Origin: Leclercia adecarboxylata
GTDB taxonomy: Bacteria > Pseudomonadota > Gammaproteobacteria > Enterobacterales > Enterobacteriaceae
Reading direction: 5' to 3'
Assembly (NCBI GenBank): GCA_002360945.1
Contig: DERO01000004.1
Location: 138,781-202,780, forward strand
DNA length: 64,000 nucleotides
Part shown: in pieces, positions 55,992 to 64,000 of the stretch
Position numbering within the stretch: the first letter of the stretch is position 1
Layout: each line of letters starts with the position of its first letter
Notes under the pieces: model-generated
Databases searched by the model: none
Told to the model about the DNA's origin: nothing
The model's input: the letters and a program-made list of their open reading frames with translations, nothing else
Made by a program: the position numbers and the translations under genes

Positions 55992-57407
55992 CTACGCCTC
56001 CATCGCAATATGAATCGCCTCGCCCATTTTCTTTAACGCCTCACGGTTTTTTTCGGTCGGCGGTAGCGCCACGTTGATCCGCAGGCAGTTGCGATACTTC
56101 CCTGACGCCGAAAACAGCGATCCCGCCGCGGCCTGGATCTTCAGGCGACACAGCTGCTTGCTGACGCACACCATGTCCACCTGTTCCGGCAGCTCCACCC
56201 ACAGCAGGAAACTGCCCTGCGGGCGCGTGACGCAGATCTCTGACGGGAAATACTGCCGCACCCAGCAGGTGTAGCGCTCCATATTCTGCTGATAAATCTG
56301 GCGCATACGGCGCACGTGGCGATGGTAGTGCCCGTCGCGGATAAAGGCCGCCACCGCCATCTGTGTACCCGGCACGTTAAACCCGCCTGCGGCATATTTC
56401 ATGTGCATCACCCGGTCGTAATACCGCCCCGGCACAATCCAGCCGACGCGCAGCCCGGGGGCCACGGTTTTGGTAAAGGAGCTGCACAGCAGCACGCGGC
56501 CGTCGATATCAAAGGAGTGGATGGTGCGCGGGCGCGGGTACTCCGCCGCCAGCTCGCCGTAAATATCATCCTCCACGATGACGATATCGTGGCGCTGGGC
56601 CAGGGCCAGCACCTGACGTTTGCGCGCCTCCGGCATGATAAACCCGAGCGGGTTATTGCAGTTGGGGACCAGGATCACCGCTTTGATCGGCCACTGCTCC
56701 AGGGCCAGCTCCAGGGCTTCAATGCTGATCCCGGTTTCCGGATCGGTGGGGATCTCGATCGCCTTGATATTAAACCCGCGCAGCATCTGCATGGTGCCGT
56801 GGAACGACGGCGACTCCACCGCCACGATATCCCCCGGCTGGCACACCGACAGCAGCGCCAGCGACAGCGCCCCGTGACAGCCGTTGGTGATCACAATCTC
56901 GTTCGCCGCCACCGTCGAACCGCCGTCCAGCATCAGGCGGGCGATCTGCTCGCGCAGCTCCAGCCGTCCTTCCAGTACGTCGTAGCTCAGCATCTCCCCG
57001 GGCTGGTGCTGAGCAATGCGGCTCATCTCGCGCCACAGCGGCTTGAGGCTCGGCTGGTTCAGATCCGGCGAGCCGCCGCCAAAGGAGATCATCTCTTTAT
57101 CGGCGCGGGCATCGAGGAGCATCATCACCTCATCCCACTGGGTCACCTCTACCGGACGCTGCACCGGGCGAGTCATCGCCGGGACGGGCGGCTGTGCTTT
57201 GCGCGAGGAGACGAAGTAGCCGGAGCGCGGCTGGGGGGTGATCAGCTGCAGGTTTTCGAGGATCTGATAGGCCTGCTGTATGGTGCTGATGCTGACGCCG
57301 TGCTCCTGGCTCAGTGCGCGCACCGAGGGTAAACGCTCCCCGCTGCGATACAGCCCTTGTTCAATGCGTTGGGCCAGAAGATTGGCCAGATGTTGGTAGC
57401 GCGTCAT
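55992..57407 (-). CDS. yjiR: MocR-family PLP-dependent regulator YjiR
   Basis: A 471-residue regulator with an N-terminal GntR-type winged helix (LPSVRALSQEHGVSISTIQQAY) and a C-terminal aminotransferase-like domain binding PLP through K313 in SSFTKTVAPGL. PNCNNPLGFIMP and VEDDIYGE are further fold-I landmarks. It follows E. coli YjiR closely along its length as I recall it. ATG 57407 is the conserved start (MTRYQHLA); an upstream in-frame ATG would add 25 unrelated residues. Divergent from yjiS, with four related boxes in the space between. Confidence 0.93.
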   Translation of the reverse strand: MTRYQHLANLLAQRIEQGLYRSGERLPSVRALSQEHGVSISTIQQAYQILENLQLITPQPRSGYFVSSRKAQPPVPAMTRPVQRPVEVTQWDEVMMLLDARADKEMISFGGGSPDLNQPSLKPLWREMSRIAQHQPGEMLSYDVLEGRLELREQIARLMLDGGSTVAANEIVITNGCHGALSLALLSVCQPGDIVAVESPSFHGTMQMLRGFNIKAIEIPTDPETGISIEALELALEQWPIKAVILVPNCNNPLGFIMPEARKRQVLALAQRHDIVIVEDDIYGELAAEYPRPRTIHSFDIDGRVLLCSSFTKTVAPGLRVGWIVPGRYYDRVMHMKYAAGGFNVPGTQMAVAAFIRDGHYHRHVRRMRQIYQQNMERYTCWVRQYFPSEICVTRPQGSFLLWVELPEQVDMVCVSKQLCRLKIQAAAGSLFSASGKYRNCLRINVALPPTEKNREALKKMGEAIHIAMEA

Positions 57408-57428
57408 GCTGTATCCTCGGTTGTCACC

Positions 57429-57529
57429 ATACAGATGCAAAGACCAGTACAGATTGCGGCGAAAAATGCCATTCAGAGGCATTATTAGCGGATCTGTATG
57501 TTAAATAAAAGTAGATTTTGAATCTGTAT
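57429..57529. promoter_or_regulatory. four ACAGAT boxes between yjiR and yjiS
   Basis: ATACAGAT at 57429, GTACAGAT at 57447, and the opposite orientation ATCTGTAT at 57492 and 57522. Two direct repeats thus face two direct repeats in a 176-base divergent region. MocR regulators bind direct repeats, so this is the probable YjiR operator. Confidence 0.68.
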
Positions 57530-57583
57530 TGTCCTCCCTGATTTCCGTGATGATAACCCCACTGAGACGATGAGGAGCGCATC

Positions 57584-57745
57584 ATGGAATTTTACGAAAA
57601 CCGGGCCAAACGGCCGTTTGCGGTGTTTATCTGGATCGGGCGGGCAGTGAAACAGTGGTATCGCATTAACCGCACGCGCCGCATTTTAAGTCAGATGAGC
57701 GATGAGCAATTGAAGGATGTCGGGCTGTCGCGATTTGATGTATAG
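57584..57745 (+). CDS. yjiS: YjiS, DUF1127 small protein
   Basis: A 53-residue protein behind a strong GAGGAG site. MEFYENRAKRPF matches the start of E. coli YjiS, and the DUF1127 core is RRILSQMSDEQLKDVGLSRFD. DUF1127 proteins are small arginine-rich factors, several linked to RNA or phosphate metabolism; the role of YjiS is not established. Divergent from yjiR and probably under its control. Confidence 0.9.
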   Translation: MEFYENRAKRPFAVFIWIGRAVKQWYRINRTRRILSQMSDEQLKDVGLSRFDV

Positions 57746-57758
57746 GGAATTGTTTTCT

Positions 57759-57779
57759 CCCTCTCCCTGTGGGAGAGGG
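57759..57779. repeat. short palindromic repeat, copy 2
   Basis: Identical to the element at 55959-55979, here 13 bases after the yjiS stop and extended by GGGGTGAGGGCCTCAC. It lies between two convergent genes. Confidence 0.8.
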
Positions 57780-57793
57780 GCGGGGTGAGGGCC

Positions 57794-58048
57794 TCACTCT
57801 ACGGTGGATTTCCCGGTGTTCTCCGCAATACGGCGCAAATATTCGTTATTTTTAAACGCCACCATAATCAACTCGAACATCACGCGGGTGCCGATCAGGC
57901 TGAACACCATGCCGAAAAAGCCGGCAATGAGATGTTCGGTAAACATCGAGTAGATCCCGCCGAGCAGGATAAACAGCATGGCGATCCAGTAGAAGAAGAC
58001 CAGCACGCGCGGCGTTAACAGATAGTCGAATCCCAGAAGTGATTTCAT
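57794..58048 (-). CDS. DUF4282-like membrane protein
   Basis: An 84-residue protein with two membrane helices (VLVFFYWIAMLFILLGGIYSM and a glycine-rich GFFGMVFSLIGTRVMFELIM) and a charged C-terminus NNEYLRRIAENTG. This fits the DUF4282 family, whose function is unknown. It is monocistronic. Confidence 0.78.
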   Translation of the reverse strand: MKSLLGFDYLLTPRVLVFFYWIAMLFILLGGIYSMFTEHLIAGFFGMVFSLIGTRVMFELIMVAFKNNEYLRRIAENTGKSTVE

Positions 58049-58164
58049 TTTTTCTTGTCCTTAGAAATAGTAAATTTGCGCGTTGATTATAAAGGCAGTC
58101 GCGGTAATTCATACCTTTATGATTATCTGAAATAAGAATTTTATGATGCAAAATCAGGGGGTTG

Positions 58165-59556
58165 CTATTTCAGAAGATCGCAGGTCTGGCTTTTCGGTCG
58201 CGTGAGCAGCGCAACGGCCTCGTCGTAACTGCGCACGTTGTTATACCCCATCACCAGCCCGTAGCGTTTGACCGACCCGCTGTACCACGCCGACAGGGCA
58301 TTGACCTGCAGCTGCTGCTGTTGCCAGCAGTGGGCGATCTCCCGGTCGCAGCTGCCTCTGGTTAAAAACGCCACGATATGCATCCCGCCGTCGTTCTGCT
58401 CGGTGAAGAACCGATCCCCGTAGACCTCGTGCAGGGCGGCAATCATCCAGTCCCGCCGCTGCTGATAGAGGGCGCGCATCTTTTTCAGATGGCGGAAGAA
58501 GTGGCCGTTGTTGAGAAAGGCGGTGAGGATCTTCTGCGTCAGCACCGGCTGGCCGCTGGCGAGCAGATCGGCGCAGTCGTTAAAGGCCGATACCGTGCTG
58601 GCGGGCATCACCACGTAGCCGAGGCGCAGGGACGGCATCACGGTTTTGCTGAAGGTGCCCATGTAAATCACCCGATCCTGACGATCGAGGCTTTTCAGCG
58701 ACGGCAGCACCTTGCGGGTGTAGTGAAACTCGCCGTCATAGTCATCTTCGATGATCCACGCCTCGTTCTGCCCGGCCCAGTCGAGCAGCTGCTGCCTGCG
58801 CGGCAGCGAGAGCGTGACCGCCAGCGGGCTCTGGTGCGATGGGGTGACGATGGCAAACCGGGCGTCGGCGTGGTGGCGCAGCAGGTAATCGATATCCATG
58901 CCGGAACGATCCACCGGCACGGTGTGCAGGCGCGGCACGATCCGCCGGAGCAGCTGCTGGCCCATAAAATAGCCAGGATCCTCAAACACCACCTTATCGT
59001 TGCGGCTGGCGAGGGTGTCGAGGATCAGCCGCAGGCTGCCGCTGTAGCCGCTGGTGATCAGCACCTGATCCGGCGTGCAGGACAAGCCGCGCGAGATATT
59101 CAGGTAGCTGGCGATGGCCTGACGCAGAGGGCTCCAGCCCATCACCGGCGGGTTGAGCATCTCCTCCTGGCGCATGGCGCGCACCGCCTGACCGGCCAGC
59201 AGCAGCCATTTTTTATAGGGGAAGCTGTCCAGTGCCGGGATGCCGGGGCGCAAAAAGCCTGCCCGTTCCCGCTGGCTGACCAGCGATTCCGGCAGCTGGC
59301 CCGTCAGCGGGTCATCGGGCGGCGGAGGCGTAACGGGGAGGGTTAAGTCCGGGTTCACCCGCGTGCCGCGCGCCCCCTGACTCACCAGATAGCCCTCGCC
59401 GATCAGAATGGCATAGGCGGTTTCGACGGTTTTGCGCGCCACTTTGAGATCTTCCGCCAGCACGCGGATGGCAGGCACTTTGTCGCCAGGCTTGAGGATC
59501 CCGCGGGTAATGTTGTCCCGGTAGCGGGTGTAGATGGCGTGATAGCCCGGCTTCAT
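58165..59556 (-). CDS. second MocR-family PLP-dependent regulator (PdxR-like)
   Basis: A 463-residue regulator with a GntR helix-turn-helix (VPAIRVLAEDLKVARKTVETAY) and an aminotransferase-like domain with PLP lysine K304 in GTFSKTVMPSLRLG and IIEDDYDGEFHY. A proline-rich linker (TLPVTPPPPDD) joins the two domains. It is divergent from a carboxymuconolactone-decarboxylase-family gene and probably regulates it. The ligand is unknown. Confidence 0.88.
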   Translation of the reverse strand: MKPGYHAIYTRYRDNITRGILKPGDKVPAIRVLAEDLKVARKTVETAYAILIGEGYLVSQGARGTRVNPDLTLPVTPPPPDDPLTGQLPESLVSQRERAGFLRPGIPALDSFPYKKWLLLAGQAVRAMRQEEMLNPPVMGWSPLRQAIASYLNISRGLSCTPDQVLITSGYSGSLRLILDTLASRNDKVVFEDPGYFMGQQLLRRIVPRLHTVPVDRSGMDIDYLLRHHADARFAIVTPSHQSPLAVTLSLPRRQQLLDWAGQNEAWIIEDDYDGEFHYTRKVLPSLKSLDRQDRVIYMGTFSKTVMPSLRLGYVVMPASTVSAFNDCADLLASGQPVLTQKILTAFLNNGHFFRHLKKMRALYQQRRDWMIAALHEVYGDRFFTEQNDGGMHIVAFLTRGSCDREIAHCWQQQQLQVNALSAWYSGSVKRYGLVMGYNNVRSYDEAVALLTRPKSQTCDLLK

Positions 59557-59657
59557 GTCCTACCTCGTTTCGCGCTTTTTGTATCTTTTTACTATGTCAT
59601 GAACGGCGTAGATTTGCCCCATCGCATTTCATATGCCGCACATCAAGAGGAAAGACA

Positions 59658-60137
59658 ATGAGCACTCGCGTAAATCATCATAAAGCCACACCTGCCCTCG
59701 CTAAAGCGCTGTCCGACCTGAGCATGGCGGTGGGCCAGACCTCCATCGACCCGGCGCTGAAGCACCTGATCGACATCCGCGTCTCCCAGCTCAACGGCTG
59801 TACCTTCTGTCTGGATATGCACTCGAAAGAGGCAAAAATTGCCGGGGAGCGCGAGCTGCGCCTGTACCATCTGGCCGCATGGCGCGAGTCACCGCTGTTC
59901 AGCGCCCGTGAAAAAGCGGCGCTGGCCTTCACCGAAGCCCTGACCCAGATTGGGCCACACGGCGTCAGCGACGTGCTCTACCGCAGCGTGGCGGAACACT
60001 ATTCAGAGATTGAGATCTCCGAGTTGAACTTTGCGATCGTGGCGATCAACGCCTGGAACCGTCTGGGGATCACCTCCCGTATGGAACCGGGCGCGCTGGA
60101 TGCGGCCTACGGCCTGAACAAAGCTAACCTCGAGTAA
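59658..60137 (+). CDS. carboxymuconolactone decarboxylase / AhpD-like protein
   Basis: A 159-residue alpha-helical protein with the AhpD core CTFCLDMH (C48, C51, H55), the redox CxxC and histidine of alkylhydroperoxidase-type family members. ELNFAIVAINAWNRLGI matches the C-terminal helix pair. It may protect against peroxides or reactive electrophiles. The gene follows AGAGGAAAG, is divergent from the MocR gene, and overlaps the convergent LysR gene by 14 bases. Confidence 0.88.
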   Translation: MSTRVNHHKATPALAKALSDLSMAVGQTSIDPALKHLIDIRVSQLNGCTFCLDMHSKEAKIAGERELRLYHLAAWRESPLFSAREKAALAFTEALTQIGPHGVSDVLYRSVAEHYSEIEISELNFAIVAINAWNRLGITSRMEPGALDAAYGLNKANLE

Positions 60138-61026
60138 GGCCGCGCTCGCGGATCATCGCCACCAGCGCCCGCAGCCCCGGCGGGACGTGGCGATGACCGG
60201 GGTAGTAAAGGCGCAGCCCGGCAAAGGGCTGCGACCATTCCTCCAGCACGCTCACCAGCTCCCCGCTTTCCAGCTCCTGCTGGATATAGAGTTCCGGTAA
60301 AAATCCCACCCCCAGCCCGGCTTTGACTGCCCGGATCGAAGCAAAGAGATCCGAGGTGGCGAAACGCGGCGGCACCGCCAGGGCGATCTGCTCCCCGCGT
60401 CGCGCCAGCTCCCAGCGATAGATCCCCCCGTGGGCCATCCGCATGCCGATCCCCTGATGATAGAGCAGATCGTCCGGGGTTTGCGGGGTGCCGTAGCGGG
60501 CAAAATAGTCCGGCGTGGCGGTGACCAGCTGACGAATATCCGGCGTGAGCGGCACGGCGATCATGTCCTGCGGCACTGACTCCGCGAGACGCACCCCGGC
60601 GTCGTAACCCTCCGCCACGATATCAATCATCCGCGCTTCGCTCACCGCCTCGACGCGCATTTTCGGGTAGCGGATCATAAAGTCGATCAGCAGCGCATCC
60701 AGGAACAGCGCGCCGACGTTGTTAGGAACGTTCAGGCGCAGAGTGCCGGCAGGCTCGTCGGTGTCGCTGTGGATCTCTTCATCCGCCTGACGAATTTCCT
60801 GTAGCGCCGGGCCGATCCGCGCCACATAGCGCTGCCCGGCGTCGGTGAGCCCCACGCTGCGGGTGGTGCGGTTAAACAGGCGGGTCTGCAGGCGGCTCTC
60901 CAGCCCGGCAACGGCGTTGCTCACGGCGGTGGCCGACATCCCCAGCTCCTGGGCGGCGGCGCGGAAGCTGCCGCGACGCACCACGGCCATTACCACTTCC
61001 AGCTCGGTCAGTCCTGAACGGTGCAT
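60124..61026 (-). CDS. LysR-family regulator
   Basis: A 300-residue regulator with the LysR helix-turn-helix ([26 protein letters not shown]) and a periplasmic-binding-like effector domain ([29 protein letters not shown]). It resembles the YafC/DsdC-like group that act as aldehyde- or quinone-responsive local regulators. Divergent from an aldehyde dehydrogenase with a 100-base shared promoter region containing two GATTATC motifs. Confidence 0.88.
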   Translation of the reverse strand: MHRSGLTELEVVMAVVRRGSFRAAAQELGMSATAVSNAVAGLESRLQTRLFNRTTRSVGLTDAGQRYVARIGPALQEIRQADEEIHSDTDEPAGTLRLNVPNNVGALFLDALLIDFMIRYPKMRVEAVSEARMIDIVAEGYDAGVRLAESVPQDMIAVPLTPDIRQLVTATPDYFARYGTPQTPDDLLYHQGIGMRMAHGGIYRWELARRGEQIALAVPPRFATSDLFASIRAVKAGLGVGFLPELYIQQELESGELVSVLEEWSQPFAGLRLYYPGHRHVPPGLRALVAMIRERGLTRG

Positions 61027-61126
61027 AGATTATCCTGAAAATCGAAACAACCTTTGCAGCATAGCGTGGATTATCGTAACGGAGAAGGCGTGCCAGACTG
61101 TCTCCATCCAGTCTGAGGAGGTTGTT

Positions 61127-62542
61127 ATGCAGCACATCGAACAGATCTATATCAACGGTGAATTTGTCACCCCACACGGCAGCGAGCGTTTCGATCTCTA
61201 TAACCCGGCGACGGCCCGGGTAATAGGCCAGGTACGTCTGGCCGACGCGGTGGATGCCGAACGCGCCATTGCTGCCGCGAAAGCCGCTTTTCCGGCGTGG
61301 TCGCAAACCACCAGGCAAGAGCGTATTGCCGCCCTGCAGCGGATGCAGGCTGCGGTGGCGGCCCGACACGACGATCTGCTGGAGGCGGTGATCGAGGAGT
61401 ACGGCGCGCCCGCGTCGCGCTCGGCGTGGATGGCAAGCTATCCGGCGGAGGTGATCGGCCAGGCCATCGCGGCGCTGGAGGCGTTTGAATTTGTGCGCAC
61501 TGCCGGGGCGGCACGGGTAGAGATGACCCCGCTCGGCGTCGCGGGGCTGATCACCCCGTGGAACAGCGACGCGGGCTTTATCTGCGGCAAACTGGCGGCG
61601 GCGCTGGCCGCGGGTTGCACGGCGCTGATCAAGCCCAGCGAGATGAGCGCCCTGCAGACGCAGATCGTGACCGAGGCGTTGCACGCCGCCGACCTGCCGC
61701 CAGGGGTGTTTAATATCGTCACCGGGTGCGGCGACACGGTGGGGGAGACCATCAGCCGTCACCCGCATGTTGCGAAAATCTCATTTACCGGTTCAACCCA
61801 GACCGGCAAAGCGATCCTGCGCAACGCGGCGGAGAACTTTACCCGCGTTACCCTGGAGCTGGGCGGGAAATCCCCGACGATCATTCTCGACGATGCCGAT
61901 ATCAAACAGGCGGTCCCGCTGGCGGTGCAGGCCGGGCTGATGAACAGCGGGCAGGCGTGCGTGGCCGGGACGCGCATCCTGGTGCCGCAGTCGCGGAAAG
62001 CGGAATTCGAACAGGCGCTGGCCCAGGCCATCGCGGCGGTGAAGTCCGGCGATCCGCGGGATAATGCCACCGAGGTCGGCCCGATGGTGAGCGACAAACA
62101 GTGGCAGCGGGTGCAGGGGTATATTCAGCGAGGACTGGCTGAGGGGGCGCGCCTGCTGGCGGGCGGAGAAGGGCGGCCGGAAGGCACACGGGACGGCTGG
62201 TTTGTCCGCCCGACGCTGTTTACCGACGTGCACAACCAGATGGCCATCGCCCGCGAAGAGATTTTTGGCCCGGTGCTGTGCGTGATCGCCTACCGTGATG
62301 AGGCCGAAGCCATCGCCATTGCCAACGACACCGACTACGGGCTGAGCGCGCTGGTGCTGGGGGGAGACGTGGAAAGCGCCCGCCGCGTGGCAGAGCAGAT
62401 CCAGTCCGGCCGCGTGCTGGTCAACACCCTCACCCATGAGCCCAAAGCCCCCTTTGGCGGATTCAAACACTCCGGCGTGGGGCGTGAGATGGGGACATGG
62501 GGGATCAGCGCATTTATGGAGCCGAAGTCGATCCTCGGCTAA
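61127..62542 (+). CDS. NAD(P)-dependent aldehyde dehydrogenase
   Basis: A 471-residue aldehyde dehydrogenase. E244 in TLELGGKSP is the general base and C278 in [11 protein letters not shown] is the nucleophile; [16 protein letters not shown] and [11 protein letters not shown] mark the cofactor-binding region. It uses ATG 61127 with GAGGAGG upstream; an open frame extends far upstream through the promoter and LysR gene but is not coding. The substrate is unknown. Control by the divergent LysR regulator is likely. Confidence 0.9.
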   Translation: MQHIEQIYINGEFVTPHGSERFDLYNPATARVIGQVRLADAVDAERAIAAAKAAFPAWSQTTRQERIAALQRMQAAVAARHDDLLEAVIEEYGAPASRSAWMASYPAEVIGQAIAALEAFEFVRTAGAARVEMTPLGVAGLITPWNSDAGFICGKLAAALAAGCTALIKPSEMSALQTQIVTEALHAADLPPGVFNIVTGCGDTVGETISRHPHVAKISFTGSTQTGKAILRNAAENFTRVTLELGGKSPTIILDDADIKQAVPLAVQAGLMNSGQACVAGTRILVPQSRKAEFEQALAQAIAAVKSGDPRDNATEVGPMVSDKQWQRVQGYIQRGLAEGARLLAGGEGRPEGTRDGWFVRPTLFTDVHNQMAIAREEIFGPVLCVIAYRDEAEAIAIANDTDYGLSALVLGGDVESARRVAEQIQSGRVLVNTLTHEPKAPFGGFKHSGVGREMGTWGISAFMEPKSILG

Positions 62543-62548
62543 AACACC

Positions 62549-62620
62549 GCCCGGCGGCGCAGGCTTGCCGGGCCTACGGTTCGGGCCTTTCCAGGCCGGG
62601 TAAGCGCAGCGCCACCCGGC
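62549..62620. repeat. BIME (paired REP elements)
   Basis: GCCCGGCGGCGCAGGC with GCCGGGCCTACGG, facing AGGCCGGGTAAGCGC with GCGCCACCCGGC. It follows the aldehyde dehydrogenase stop by 7 bases. Confidence 0.88.
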
Positions 62621-62714
62621 AACCCGGTGCACGAAATAACATTTCGCTCCTCACCGAAGCATCCCTTTTTCCTTTCCTTCATCCTCTCCTTAACCTCACA
62701 ACGGAGAGATCCTC

Positions 62715-63038
62715 ATGATTGCAGTTCTGTTTGAAGCTACAGCGCAACCTGCGCATCAGGCGCGTTACCTGCAGCTGGCCGCCGAGCTAAAACCGCTGCT
62801 GGCGGATATCGACGGCTTTATCGATATCGAACGTTTTCAGAGCCTGACTACCGACGGCAAAATCCTCTCCCTCTCCTGGTGGCGGGATGAGGAAGCGATC
62901 CTGAACTGGAAGCAAAACGTCTTTCACCAGGCTGCACAGGCCGAAGGACGGGCGTCGATTTTTGCCAGCTACCGCATTCGCGTAGCGCAGGTGGTGCGGG
63001 AATACGCCTCAGAGACCGGAGGACATGCCGGTGTATGA
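62715..63038 (+). CDS. ABM-domain monooxygenase-like protein
   Basis: A 107-residue dimeric-barrel protein of the antibiotic biosynthesis monooxygenase family. IAVLFEATAQPAHQARYLQLAAEL is the first strand and helix, FIDIERFQSL and ILSLSWWRDEEAI the later strands, and WKQNVFHQAAQAEGR the usual H-bearing helix. Such proteins oxidise quinols or act as stress-response enzymes. GGAGAG precedes the start. The next gene overlaps it by 14 bases. Confidence 0.85.
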   Translation: MIAVLFEATAQPAHQARYLQLAAELKPLLADIDGFIDIERFQSLTTDGKILSLSWWRDEEAILNWKQNVFHQAAQAEGRASIFASYRIRVAQVVREYASETGGHAGV

Positions 63039-63426
63039 CGTTCATGTGATTTTCAACAACGTGCCCGGCGAGCTGGCGCGCTTTGGTCAACTGCTGGGGC
63101 AGCATGGCGTGGGGCTGGAGGGCGGCGGCGTTTTTGGCGTGGAGGCGCATTTCCTGGTGGCGGAGGGCGAAAAAGCCCGCCACGTACTGCTCGACGGCGG
63201 TTTTAACGTGCAGGCGGTGCGCAAGCCGCTGATCCGCAAGCTGAAGCAGGAACGTCCAGGCGAGCTGGGGGAGATTGCGGCCGCGCTGGCAGCCCAGGGG
63301 GTATCCATCCTGACCCAGTACAGCGATCATGCGAACCACCTTATTCTGCTGACGGATAATGATAAGCTGGCCGCAGAGATCACCGGGCCGTGGATTGCCA
63401 ATGCTAAAGACCAGTTTACCTCCTGA
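63025..63426 (+). CDS. ACT-like amino-acid-binding protein
   Basis: A 133-residue protein with two ferredoxin-like repeats of ACT type: VHVIFNNVPGELARFGQLLGQHGVGLEGGG and, after a hinge, RPGELGEIAAALAAQGVSIL. Both contain the PGEL...GV pattern seen in ligand-binding ACT domains. GGAGG lies before the ATG, inside the ABM gene. Its 3' end overlaps the ArsR gene by 26 bases. It may sense a small ligand for the operon. Confidence 0.75.
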   Translation: MPVYDVHVIFNNVPGELARFGQLLGQHGVGLEGGGVFGVEAHFLVAEGEKARHVLLDGGFNVQAVRKPLIRKLKQERPGELGEIAAALAAQGVSILTQYSDHANHLILLTDNDKLAAEITGPWIANAKDQFTS

Positions 63427-64000
63427 TAACAGCGCCGCGCTGGAGCTGGCCGTTGCTGCTGTTGCCGCTGCGATGGCCGACCCGTCCCGGGTGAAAATGC
63501 TCTGCGCCCTGATGGACGGGCGGGCGTGGACCGCCACCGAACTCAGCGCCGTGGCGGATGTGGCGCCTTCTACCGCCAGCGGGCATCTCACCCGACTGCT
63601 GGAGGGGAAGCTGATAAGCTGTCTTTCGCAGGGCCGGCATCGCTATTATCGGCTGGCGGGGCACGAGGTCGCGGAGTTGGTGGAGCAGATGATGGGGCTG
63701 TCGTGGGGGCGCATCACGCCGCCGCAGACAACAGCGCCGGAATCGATGCGCCACGCCCGCACCTGCTACGACCATCTGGCAGGCACGGTCGCGGTACAGA
63801 TGTATGACTTTATGCAGGGAGAGGGCTGGCTGGTGGCGGATGGCTCGGCCCTCACCCTCGCCGGGCGCGAGGCGTTCTTATCCCTGGGGATCGTGTTGAA
63901 TACCCGCACCCGACGTAAAGCCTGCTGCGCCTGTCTTGACTGGAGCGAGCGACGGTTCCACCTGGGCGGCGAGGCGGGGGCGGCGCTGCTGGTGCATATG
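63401..64000 (+). CDS. ArsR/SmtB-family regulator, 3' partial
   Basis: The frame starts at ATG 63401 and stays open for 200 codons to the window end, so it is partial. An ArsR winged helix is visible: MADPSRVKMLCALMDGRAWTATELS, then SGHLTRLLEGKLIS and GRHRYYRLAG. A second part contains KACCACLDWSERRFHLGG, a cysteine-rich segment seen in a subgroup of longer ArsR regulators and a possible redox or metal sensor. It is encoded in the ABM operon and probably controls it. Confidence 0.85.
   Translation, partial: MLKTSLPPDNSAALELAVAAVAAAMADPSRVKMLCALMDGRAWTATELSAVADVAPSTASGHLTRLLEGKLISCLSQGRHRYYRLAGHEVAELVEQMMGLSWGRITPPQTTAPESMRHARTCYDHLAGTVAVQMYDFMQGEGWLVADGSALTLAGREAFLSLGIVLNTRTRRKACCACLDWSERRFHLGGEAGAALLVHM

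Noticed and set aside
56316..57332. Open frame of 338 codons on the plus strand
   Set aside because: Antisense shadow of yjiR; the minus-strand protein matches a known family along its whole length.
60845..61126. N-terminal extension of the aldehyde dehydrogenase frame
   Set aside because: It crosses the promoter and the start of the divergent LysR gene. GAGGAGG before ATG 61127 gives the family-length protein.

Overview
The window is chromosomal DNA of a gamma-proteobacterium in the Enterobacteriaceae, most like the Enterobacter / Leclercia / Lelliottia group. This rests on E. coli-like core proteins (PatD/YdcW, YjiR, YjiS, a RoxA/YcfD-type hydroxylase), a chromosomal FosA2-type fosfomycin thiol transferase of 141 residues, a FoxA-type ferrioxamine receptor, and classic enterobacterial REP/BIME repeats between genes. 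Most of the window is GC-rich; the block at about 1.4-23.2 kb is visibly more AT-rich, most strongly at 1.4-5.7 kb. No rRNA, tRNA, CRISPR array, insertion sequence or integrase was seen.

The standout is 1681-23199, a compact island that I read as a complete dpd system (7-deazapurine-in-DNA modification plus restriction). A first block carries a small unknown gene, then dpdC, dpdA and dpdB. DpdA is a tRNA-guanine-transglycosylase-like base-exchange enzyme, DpdB a DndB-like protein and DpdC the likely tailoring enzyme. After a strong terminator and a perfect 14-bp palindrome, a second block of eight overlapping genes follows: dpdE, F, G, H, I, J, K and D. It holds three helicases (SNF2-like, RecQ-like, DEVH with zinc ribbon), a P-loop ATPase with a repeat-encoded proline linker, a phospholipase-D-type nuclease and three proteins without recognised domains. 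No preQ0 synthesis genes are present, so the host folE/queD/queE/queC pathway is presumably used.

23.3-33.2 kb is metabolic. fosA is followed by a LacI repressor facing a glycosidase and GPH-transporter operon. Next comes a sugar-acid operon (MHS transporter, enolase-superfamily dehydratase, DHDPS-family protein, DgoK-like kinase, KDPG/KDPGal-type aldolase) with a convergent IclR regulator. Together these suggest uptake, dehydration, phosphorylation and aldol cleavage of an aldonate.

33.3-46.2 kb holds an alpha/beta hydrolase, then a leftward MFS / DoxX / amidohydrolase group. Facing it is a rightward group: isochorismatase-like hydrolase, two XapX membrane proteins, a single-domain receiver and a giant kinase/ATPase/histidine-kinase fusion, with a FixJ-like response regulator convergent at the end. 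The divergent promoter region contains five repeats on an exact 16-bp period.

46.5-64 kb is a series of small units: a PIN toxin with its antitoxin; a DeoR regulator facing a micro-ORF, an MFS transporter and a VOC protein; a RoxA-type oxygenase; small stress-type proteins; foxR-foxA with a Fur-like box; yjiR/yjiS with four shared boxes; a second MocR regulator facing a carboxymuconolactone-decarboxylase-family protein; a LysR regulator facing an aldehyde dehydrogenase; and an ABM / ACT-like / ArsR operon cut by the window end. Coordinates and start choices come from reading the sequence; functional names rest on recalled family motifs, not on a search.
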